In this document: positions 1 through 5,220 of the stretch, piece by piece
Position numbering within the stretch: position 1 is the stretch's first letter
Layout of the letters: the number at the start of each line of letters is the position of its first letter
NCBI GenBank assembly: GCA_017615375.1
Contig: JAGAAH010000163.1
Span: forward strand, 1-12,263
Source of the DNA: Lachnospiraceae bacterium
GTDB lineage: Bacteria; Bacillota; Clostridia; Lachnospirales; Lachnospiraceae
Direction: 5' to 3'
DNA length: 12,263 nucleotides
Program-made: the position numbers and the translations under genes
The notes under the pieces: model-generated
What the model was told of the DNA's origin: nothing
Databases searched by the model: none
Seen by the model: only the letters and a program-made list of their open reading frames with translations

Positions 1-167
1 AACATTTCACGTACCGCATAAGCAACGGATTTAAGCTGTTCCTCCGTATCATCCTTCATTACAAGGTATATTCTTAATGCAATCAAGAATGAAATTACCA
101 ATGTAACTATAATTGCAGGTACGACTGCGAGTAAGGTAAGCTTAATCTTAAGTCCAAGTTTCTTCAT
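1..167 (-). CDS. Methyl-accepting chemotaxis-type receptor, N-terminal fragment (runs off left edge)
   Basis: Only the first 55 codons are present. The protein begins MKKLGLKIKLTLLAVVPAII. A short basic cytoplasmic start is followed by one hydrophobic membrane segment at about residues 8-34, and then by an extracytoplasmic stretch with the pattern EEQLKSVAYAVREM (about 42-55). This layout, a basic tip, TM1 and a helix of the type 'EExLxxxA', is typical of Cache-domain chemoreceptors, which sense small molecules outside the cell and signal through a C-terminal methyl-accepting domain to CheA. That diagnostic signalling domain lies outside the window, so a sensor histidine kinase or a diguanylate cyclase with a similar N-terminus is possible. 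The ATG at 165-167 is preceded by GGAGG (177-181) at normal spacing. I am fairly sure it is a membrane sensor and less sure it is a chemoreceptor. Confidence 0.55.
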   Translation of the reverse strand, partial: MKKLGLKIKLTLLAVVPAIIVTLVISFLIALRIYLVMKDDTEEQLKSVAYAVREM

Positions 168-217
168 GACAATAAACCTCCAAAACCATTATTGCTCTCA
201 AACTACCAACAAACACT

Positions 218-247
218 TATATATGTATGATAGTCCTTATTTGTGAA
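218..247 (-). promoter_or_regulatory. Possible promoter of the chemoreceptor-type gene
   Basis: Read on the minus strand, TTCACA (242-247, five of six matches to TTGACA) is followed after 18 bases by TATATA (218-223). The start codon is about 50 bases downstream. I looked for a motility sigma-28 promoter (TAAA-N15-CCGATAT type) and found no convincing match, so ordinary housekeeping transcription is the better guess. Confidence 0.35.
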
Positions 248-346
248 CTTTATATTATTTTTCGACGTTTAATATGCTAAAATTATGCTTTTTTATGCAT
301 ACATAAGTATCTTTTATTCTGCCCCCACCCTATATAAATTTTGCTT

Positions 347-380
347 AACGTAAAAAAGAGCCGCCTTTCGGCGACTCTTT
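347..380 (-). terminator. Rho-independent terminator of the NhaC-family gene
   Basis: On the minus strand, AAAGAG (375-380) pairs with CTCTTT (355-360) and CGCC (370-373) with GGCG (362-365). There is one mismatch between the two helices, and the loop is GAAA. The stem is followed by a T-rich run (TTTTTTA). It sits 15 bases after the stop codon of the antiporter gene. Confidence 0.85.
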
Positions 381-394
381 CAATACTTATTAAA

Positions 395-1861
395 TTATTT
401 CTCGTTCTTCTTAAGTCTTACCTTAGGCTCTCTAGGAAGTCCGAAGAGAGGTACGAATCTGTCAAGACCGGTAAATGTAAGGATAAGAAGTGATGCAACT
501 GCGATTATAGCCATGAAGTTAAACTTAAGGAAGTCAATCTGTGTAAGCTTAACAAGCGGATATACTGCAACAGCTACGCCTACATAGAAGCCAAGGTATA
601 CATGCCAAGGAATAAGCTGTGAACCGAATACGCCCATCGCATCTCCGAAGGTTGCATTACGAAGCTTAAGCTTGTACATATCTTCCTCTGTCTCTGCAAT
701 AACATTCTCTTCGGTTACCTGCTTAATAACAGGTCCGATTGTAACGATCTGTGCCATTTCATCAGAAAGTGCTGCGTTACCAAGAAGAGAAAGAACTGCG
801 TTCCATCCAAGTAAGTGTCTTACCTTAAACGAAAGCTTTCCGATTACAAAAGCAAGTGGTGCGAAAGCATCCATAAGCTGCATAACTCCGCCGAAAGCTG
901 CTACCCACATCATCATCGGGATTACCCATGCACCTGCATCGGCAAATCCTGCATAGAGATAGTCATTAAGGAATTCGCTAATCGAACCTGCGGTACCTGC
1001 AACAAGACCAAGAAGGTAAGAAGATACGATACCGGATACGATACATGCGAATGTATTAAACTTGCAAATTGCAAGAACGATTACGAGAATAAGCGGAATA
1101 ACCATGTAAATCGGTACTCCCTTATCTACCTGGCTTAAAAGCTCAAGTGCGATAGGCTTTTCTTCCTCAAGGTATGCAATAGCATCTCCCGAAAGGTTCT
1201 CATAAAGGTTAAAAGCTCCTGCCTTGGTAGATGATAAACCAAGTGCAATACCTGCGATATAATCAGCTACTGCAGCGAGTATAAGACAAGAAAGTGACCA
1301 TACACCCTGATGTCTGATACGATCTACTACCTGAACTCCCTGAATACCGGAAGATACGATTGTAGTATCGGAGATAAGACCTATATTATCACCGAAGCAG
1401 GCACCACCCGCAATTGCACATACCGTAAGGTAAACATTTCCGCCAACGATATGTGATAACCACAAGAAAATCGGTGCGCATGCTGCGAAAGTTCCCCAAG
1501 ATGTACCTGTTGCAACAGAAAGAGCTGCAGTACATACAAGACCGATAACAGCAACAGTTCTTGCAGTAACACCAAGCTTAAGTGCTACAGTAACAACTGC
1601 TGCACCTACTCCATAACCCATGAAGCAGTTTGCCATTGTATAAGCAAGCATCAAGATAAACAATGCAACCAAAATGTTCTTAACGGACTCTAACGCCGAA
1701 TTAAGGCAATCGTTCCATTTCTTTTTCTCAGTAAACATAGCTGCCAATACTGCTGCGAAGAAAGCAATCGGTGCTGCAATCAAAGCGTCAATCTTAGCGA
1801 TCATAAGACCGGCAAGTATGAATACCGGGACGAATTTTAAAAACCCTTTTAAAAACTTCAT
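395..1861 (-). CDS. NhaC-family Na+/H+ antiporter-type membrane transporter
   Basis: This is a 488-residue, very hydrophobic protein with roughly 11-12 predicted membrane segments. Family motifs are clear: ATGTSWGTF at 117-125 and FGDNIGLISDTTI at 156-168. Related elements lie in the second half (GNAALSDEMAQ 361-371, RNATFGDAMG 401-410), as expected for an inverted-repeat ion transporter fold. NhaC-family members exchange Na+ for H+ across the cytoplasmic membrane. Some relatives instead couple organic anions or amino acids to cations, so the substrate is not settled. The start ATG has AAGGAG nine bases upstream. The gene is a single unit with its own promoter (1929-1937), a leader hairpin (1891-1926) and a terminator (347-380). 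A connection with the LytTR operon just upstream would need read-through. Length is normal for the family and I see no truncation. Confidence 0.82.
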   Translation of the reverse strand: MKFLKGFLKFVPVFILAGLMIAKIDALIAAPIAFFAAVLAAMFTEKKKWNDCLNSALESVKNILVALFILMLAYTMANCFMGYGVGAAVVTVALKLGVTARTVAVIGLVCTAALSVATGTSWGTFAACAPIFLWLSHIVGGNVYLTVCAIAGGACFGDNIGLISDTTIVSSGIQGVQVVDRIRHQGVWSLSCLILAAVADYIAGIALGLSSTKAGAFNLYENLSGDAIAYLEEEKPIALELLSQVDKGVPIYMVIPLILVIVLAICKFNTFACIVSGIVSSYLLGLVAGTAGSISEFLNDYLYAGFADAGAWVIPMMMWVAAFGGVMQLMDAFAPLAFVIGKLSFKVRHLLGWNAVLSLLGNAALSDEMAQIVTIGPVIKQVTEENVIAETEEDMYKLKLRNATFGDAMGVFGSQLIPWHVYLGFYVGVAVAVYPLVKLTQIDFLKFNFMAIIAVASLLILTFTGLDRFVPLFGLPREPKVRLKKNEK

Positions 1862-1890
1862 CCTTTTTAGCTCCTTTTAATAATAATACA

Positions 1891-1926
1891 TAAGGCCGGA
1901 TTAGACTTCTGTCAAACCCGACCTTA
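1891..1926 (-). other. Stem-loop at the predicted 5' end of the antiporter mRNA
   Basis: On the minus strand TAAGGTCGG (1918-1926) pairs with CCGGCCTTA (1891-1899), and a further closing pair (1900/1917) is a wobble. The loop is 16 nt. Two of the ten pairs are G-U only in the minus-strand RNA and would be C-A mismatches on the plus strand, so the element fits an RNA made from the minus strand. It could stabilise or control the antiporter leader, or it could be a weak terminator for the LytTR operon upstream, since what follows is only moderately T-rich. Confidence 0.55.
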
Positions 1927-1928
1927 CA

Positions 1929-1937
1929 ATTATAACA
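1929..1937 (-). promoter_or_regulatory. Extended -10 promoter of the NhaC-family gene
   Basis: The minus strand reads TGTTATAAT here: a perfect TATAAT (1929-1934) with the extended TGn element (1935-1937). No good -35 box lies 16-18 bases upstream, which is common for extended -10 promoters. Transcription would start near 1922, inside the 5' arm of the leader hairpin, giving a leader of about 60 nt. Confidence 0.6.
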
Positions 1938-1985
1938 TATTTACTTTGTTCATACTATATTATTTTATTATTTAAAAAATGTTTA

Positions 1986-2531
1986 TTATTCGTTTGATTC
2001 GTGCTCATTATCTACTTCTTTATAATCAACATCCATAACATTTCCCGTTTTTACTGCTTCCTTAGCTGCCTTTGCGGCTTCTTTCGCTTCTTTTGCAGCA
2101 GCCTTAGCCTCTTTTGCGATATCCTTAGCATCTTCCCTATCTATATGCTTCGATTTATTATATGAAACAAAACTATATTCCGGGAAAACCATTCCAAGTC
2201 CTACCGTTAAAATGAATGCTATAAGCATCATCGGCCAGAACTCGATTATCGGAAGTCCTAACGGTTCATCTATAATGCAGTACACAATACCCGCCGGGAA
2301 AACAATCTGCCAAGGTTCAAGGTCTGCTATACCACCGATAAAAAGCAATACGCAAACAACAATCGCTACCATTTCCCATCCGCTTAACTGAGTCAATGCT
2401 TCAAGTTCGTTTAAAAACGGTACATTAACCTTAAGCTGAGCAAGCAAAATACATACTGCTGCTCCTATAAGCAAAATACCTGCCAGAAATTTACGTCCAT
2501 ATCCGGAATTTCTTCTAACTATTACACTCAT
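1986..2531 (-). CDS. Membrane protein paralogous to the upstream LiaF-like protein, with Lys/Glu/Ala-rich tail
   Basis: This 181-residue protein has four predicted membrane segments (about 14-32, 53-69, 75-92 and 98-117). Its membrane part matches the N-terminal half of the preceding protein in the operon, including the shared pattern GI-YCI-D-PLGLP-I (here GIVYCIIDEPLGLPII, 81-96) and a final FP at 116-117. It lacks the beta-repeat C-terminal domain of its neighbour. In its place is a charged helix-forming tail (about 130-161) with repeated A-K-E-A units, ending in an acidic stretch. The role is unknown. The likely explanation is tandem duplication followed by replacement of the tail. It is the last gene of the operon, 11 bases after its neighbour, with GGGAGG just before the ATG. 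It may be an accessory or inhibitory partner of the LytTR regulator. Confidence 0.75.
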   Translation of the reverse strand: MSVIVRRNSGYGRKFLAGILLIGAAVCILLAQLKVNVPFLNELEALTQLSGWEMVAIVVCVLLFIGGIADLEPWQIVFPAGIVYCIIDEPLGLPIIEFWPMMLIAFILTVGLGMVFPEYSFVSYNKSKHIDREDAKDIAKEAKAAAKEAKEAAKAAKEAVKTGNVMDVDYKEVDNEHESNE

Positions 2532-2542
2532 AACTTACCTCC

Positions 2543-3337
2543 CTATACATAGATAACTTCAAGGTGTGAGAATACTCTGTCACCCTCTACAATAATTGTC
2601 GGCGCACCTTCTACGTACGGATCCTTAGGTCCCTTGGTAGTAACTCCTCCGCTAAATACCGAGTCACCCTTAACTTCCACATTCCATCCTCTCGGAACAT
2701 ACAACTTAAGTGTCGAGAAAACTATATCTGTCTTAAATACCGCTCTGTTATTATGTAATTGAGCTTTATCAAGATACATGCATACGGATGAGAAAACCAT
2801 ATCACCGTCATATCCCGAAAAATCCTGACTGTCTATATATCTTGCAGCTGATGAGAATACGCAATCATGCTTAATAAAATCGGAAGAATCTCTCATTCCA
2901 TTCTTTTCCCACGCTTCATCAGAATCATTATCGCCGATTCTCTTAAATGCAAATTCAGATTTAAAATTCGGGAATATCAAATGAAGTCCAAGTACTATTA
3001 CCGCACATATTAATACCATGGTAAAAGCGCCAATCTTAGGTAATCCCAATGGCTTATCAAGAATGCAATAACATATACCCACTGAAAATACCATTACTGC
3101 AAGACTTTTTTCAATAATACCTTTAATGAAACAGAATACGCATCCTATTGCAAGTAACAAATGCCACAATCCCAGATTTTTAAAGAATCCGTCCCCGAAT
3201 AACGGGATATCAAGTCCAAGCTGTTTAAAAAGAAGTGATATTGCAAATATTATAAGCACTGCTCCCATGAGCGCGGTTGTTTTACCGACTGCTCTGTATT
3301 CTCTGTTTTCGCCATTTTCATTTATCGTAACTCTCAT
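2543..3337 (-). CDS. LiaF-like membrane protein with C-terminal beta-repeat domain
   Basis: This protein is 264 residues. After a short cytoplasmic start come four predicted membrane segments (about 20-37, 58-74, 78-93 and 104-122), including GICYCILDKPLGLPKIG (87-103). After a charged linker (about 125-155) the C-terminal domain carries five D-x-VFS repeats at about 158-162, 180-183, 204-208, 226-229 and 253-257, spaced like strands of a beta-solenoid. This is the layout of LiaF/YvqF-type proteins, whose C-terminal domain takes part in cell-envelope stress responses, for instance by restraining a two-component system. Here there is no histidine kinase. The ATG overlaps the LytTR stop codon (ATGA, 3334-3337), so the two are translationally coupled, with AGGAGG at 3346-3351. 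My inference is that it controls the LytTR protein from the membrane. Confidence 0.75.
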   Translation of the reverse strand: MRVTINENGENREYRAVGKTTALMGAVLIIFAISLLFKQLGLDIPLFGDGFFKNLGLWHLLLAIGCVFCFIKGIIEKSLAVMVFSVGICYCILDKPLGLPKIGAFTMVLICAVIVLGLHLIFPNFKSEFAFKRIGDNDSDEAWEKNGMRDSSDFIKHDCVFSSAARYIDSQDFSGYDGDMVFSSVCMYLDKAQLHNNRAVFKTDIVFSTLKLYVPRGWNVEVKGDSVFSGGVTTKGPKDPYVEGAPTIIVEGDRVFSHLEVIYV

Positions 3338-3795
3338 CTTATATACCTCCTATTTTCCATTCTCTCCTGTAAGGCCTTAAAATAACTCCTCGATACATAT
3401 AACTTCTTATATGATCCGGAAAATTCGACCTCACTCGCCCCGGCAAGATTCCTTATCATGGATCTTATATGATGAATATTGATGATCGATGATTTTGATA
3501 CTCTGACAAAATAACCCGGTAATATTTCTTCGAGTTCATATAATCTATTATGAACCTGGAATACATCATCAACGGTGTGTGCACTCACCTTGTTGCTGTC
3601 GGTCTCGAAGAAAATTATTTCGTCAAGTGACAGGTAATACTCTTTTTCATCCTTATAAAAGATTATCCTTTGTCCGGATGACTTAATCTCCTGAATCGAT
3701 TTCTGTATAGCCGTTATCTCGTCAGTTACGCTTTTACATCGAATTATGACTTCATCTTCCGTAAGATTATCATCAATTTCGATTCGTATCTTCAT
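3334..3795 (-). CDS. Stand-alone LytTR-domain transcriptional regulator
   Basis: This 153-residue protein has a LytTR DNA-binding domain at about 42-146: IIFYKDEKEYYLSLDEIIFFE, then HTVDDVFQVHNRLYELEEILP, then YFVRVSKSSIINIHHI and SGSYKKLYVSRSYFKAL at the end. All are hallmark LytTR segments. The first 40 residues are a short charged helix-strand segment, not a phosphoacceptor receiver domain, so the protein is not a classical response regulator. LytTR proteins of this form bind direct repeats upstream of target genes, often including their own operon, and are commonly co-transcribed with a membrane protein that modulates them. The start is preceded by AGGAGGTGATC (3799-3809), a near-perfect complement of the 16S rRNA 3' end. 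It is the first gene of a three-gene operon and overlaps the next gene by 4 bases. Confidence 0.88.
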   Translation of the reverse strand: MKIRIEIDDNLTEDEVIIRCKSVTDEITAIQKSIQEIKSSGQRIIFYKDEKEYYLSLDEIIFFETDSNKVSAHTVDDVFQVHNRLYELEEILPGYFVRVSKSSIINIHHIRSMIRNLAGASEVEFSGSYKKLYVSRSYFKALQERMENRRYIR

Positions 3796-3855
3796 CGGAT
3801 CACCTCCTCGATTATTATTAAAACAGAATCAAACCCAAAAATAAATAGCTTTTCG

Positions 3856-3900
3856 CTAACAGGTAGATATATAACTGTAAGAGGTAAAAAACAAAGCGCA
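3856..3900 (-). promoter_or_regulatory. Weak promoter / possible LytTR-type direct repeat upstream of the LytTR operon
   Basis: On the minus strand ACAGTTA and, 15 bases on, CCTGTTA (between 3857 and 3878) form an imperfect direct repeat resembling LytTR half-sites. A poor promoter, TTGTTT-N17-TATATC, overlaps it, with the -35 in the T-tract of the neighbouring terminator. The repeat spacing is shorter than the roughly two helical turns known for AgrA-like proteins, so support is weak. Confidence 0.25.
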
Positions 3901-3925
3901 TTCGTGATTTTATACGGATGCGCTT
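3885..3925 (-). terminator. Rho-independent terminator of the YhfC-type/unknown gene pair
   Basis: On the minus strand the arms are AAGCGCATCCGT (3914-3925) and ACGAATGCGCTT (3894-3905). They pair over 12 positions with one mismatch around an 8-nt loop. The stem is followed by TGTTTTTT. It begins 11 bases after the stop codon of the 98-residue gene. Confidence 0.85.
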
Positions 3926-3935
3926 ATTATACGTT

Positions 3936-4232
3936 TTATATATTAATTGAGAATTCAAACGAAAGGCGCGGCTGCCCCTTAAACGGAAACTCGTACTTGG
4001 TAAGCGCTTTTATAAACACTTCCATAAAACCGTCCTTAAGATTATTCTCTTCCATAGCCTTAAGCTGCTCGATATCATCAAAAAGCACATAGACCATTAT
4101 CTTCTCGCCGTCTTCAATGTGGCTCTGATATACTATATCAGCAATAGGAGCCTTGGTCTTCTTTGAAAACTCAATTGTCTCCTCTACCGCCTTATTCAAT
4201 ACCTCTTTTGCATCAAGTTCTCTATCGCTCAT
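3936..4232 (-). CDS. Hypothetical protein, 98 residues, co-transcribed with YhfC-type gene
   Basis: I do not recognise this protein. It is a small soluble protein without a signal peptide or membrane segment. An acidic N-terminal helix (about 4-27, DAKEVLNKAVEETIEFSKK) is followed by a probable strand-helix-strand body: IVYQSHIEDGEKIMVYVLFD at 33-52, then a helix at 53-62. A C-terminal segment (GFMEVFIKALTKYEF) ends in two short strands (PRLSFEFSI). It has no cysteines. The start ATG has AAGGAG (4237-4242) at good spacing, overlapping the stop codon of the upstream YhfC-type gene; the two coding regions are 10 bases apart. They share one promoter and one terminator, so a joint function is likely but unknown. 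Confidence 0.7.
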   Translation of the reverse strand: MSDRELDAKEVLNKAVEETIEFSKKTKAPIADIVYQSHIEDGEKIMVYVLFDDIEQLKAMEENNLKDGFMEVFIKALTKYEFPFKGQPRLSFEFSINI

Positions 4233-4242
4233 ATCATTCTCC

Positions 4243-5094
4243 TTACATATTCTGCTTTAACTTAGGATCAACATGTCCGCCAAATTCATCGACATTCTTC
4301 TGATATATGAAATATGCGATTATCGAAACGATTACTGCCTCTACAGCAATTACGATTTCAAGCAATACCACATTTGTTACTACGCTCTTCTGATACAATG
4401 CAGGCAATAAATCAAAAAGTGCATGCATCATAACGGCTATCGCCACAAACATGTAATTAATTGCCTTATGGCCTTCTTTGACTGCCTGGAATATAACTAT
4501 CGTAAGTCCAATCTGCAATGCTATAGCTGCAGCTCTCTCAACACCGCTTAAAAGACAGGTTATATTATTTTCATAGAATACCTTCACGCTTTCCTTGAAT
4601 GCTTCTATGGATGCCGCATCTACGCCCTGTTCAACCAATGCGTTGATATAATTATCCATTCCCATTTTATTGATTCTTGCAGCTACGGCTATATTGCCTG
4701 CAAGCGGTAAAGCTCCGACAAACATTGCCTCGGCTACTCCGTAACCCAAACCAAACTGTAATGCGAATCCCGGGCTTGACGGTTCTTTTACCATAAACTT
4801 AAGTCCGACGAATTTTGCTGCAGATTCAAATATTGCCGCCGCAAGACAGCCATAGATTACGTAATAAGCCGTACTTGTGCTGACCGGACTGCCCTCGCGG
4901 AATACAAGCATATGAAGTCCTCTTTCAAGCACCATTGCAAATAGTATGAAACATATAACTCCCATTAAGATAATTCCCGATTTAACAGGCATTCTCTTAC
5001 TGATTATTCCCAAAAATACAATCGGTAACCCTATACATAATGCTACCGCTATTCCCATAAATATAAAAGTACTTGCCGGAATTGTTCCCATCAT
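4243..5094 (-). CDS. YhfC-family (glutamic-type intramembrane protease-like) membrane protein
   Basis: This is an integral membrane protein with about seven hydrophobic segments. It resembles the YhfC family, a group of predicted intramembrane proteases. Numbering here is from the longest frame (ATG at 5106, 287 residues). Conserved blocks are AAIFESAAKFVGLKFM (90-105), GLGYGVAEAMFVG (119-131), GVERAAAIALQIGL (188-201) and MMHALFDLLPALYQ (226-239). From memory of the family, the usual forms are E-E-x-x-R, G-H-G-x-x-E-A, E-R-x-x-A-x-x-x-H and H-A-x-x-D. Here several key residues differ (S95, K98, Y122, Q198) while E94, E126, E190, H228 and D232 remain. The start is uncertain. A GGAGGG Shine-Dalgarno (5097-5102) lies inside the first codons of the longest frame and fits the ATG at 5092-5094 or 5089-5091, so I place the start at 5094 (283 residues). 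Confidence 0.7.
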   Translation of the reverse strand: MMGTIPASTFIFMGIAVALCIGLPIVFLGIISKRMPVKSGIILMGVICFILFAMVLERGLHMLVFREGSPVSTSTAYYVIYGCLAAAIFESAAKFVGLKFMVKEPSSPGFALQFGLGYGVAEAMFVGALPLAGNIAVAARINKMGMDNYINALVEQGVDAASIEAFKESVKVFYENNITCLLSGVERAAAIALQIGLTIVIFQAVKEGHKAINYMFVAIAVMMHALFDLLPALYQKSVVTNVVLLEIVIAVEAVIVSIIAYFIYQKNVDEFGGHVDPKLKQNM

Positions 5095-5131
5095 ATAACC
5101 CTCCATCTTATAAATCCTTAAAATCCGCGCT

Positions 5132-5161
5132 TTTATATCGCTCTATATACGATTTTAACAA
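5132..5161 (-). promoter_or_regulatory. Promoter of the YhfC-type gene pair
   Basis: On the minus strand TTGTTA (5156-5161) is followed after 18 bases by TATAAA (5132-5137). Transcription would start near 5125. The -35 box overlaps the end of the T-tract of the hydrogenase terminator, so the two units are packed back to back. Confidence 0.45.
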
Positions 5162-5199
5162 AAAAAATAAGGTACCGCAAGTTTTTGCGATACCTTATT
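5156..5199 (-). terminator. Rho-independent terminator of the hydrogenase operon
   Basis: On the minus strand AATAAGGTA (5191-5199) pairs with TACCTTATT (5166-5174) and CGCAA (5185-5189) with TTGCG (5176-5180). There is one mismatch between them and a 4-nt loop. A run of eight T residues follows. It starts about 20 bases after the hydA stop codon. Confidence 0.92.
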
Positions 5200-5220
5200 A
5201 TATAGTTTAGTTAATAGGAA

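Noticed and set aside
285..302. TATGC/GCATA inverted repeat upstream of the chemoreceptor-type gene
   Set aside because: Five-base arms in very AT-rich DNA are expected by chance; no associated feature.
672..1138. Plus-strand reading frames opposite the antiporter gene
   Set aside because: They are antisense shadows: low-complexity translations, no ribosome binding sites, and they overlap a gene with clear family motifs.
1887..1915. TTGACA-N17-TATGTA on the minus strand within the antiporter leader as a second promoter
   Set aside because: The -35 is perfect but lies in the loop of the hairpin, and the -10 matches only three of six. The upstream TGTTATAAT is much better.
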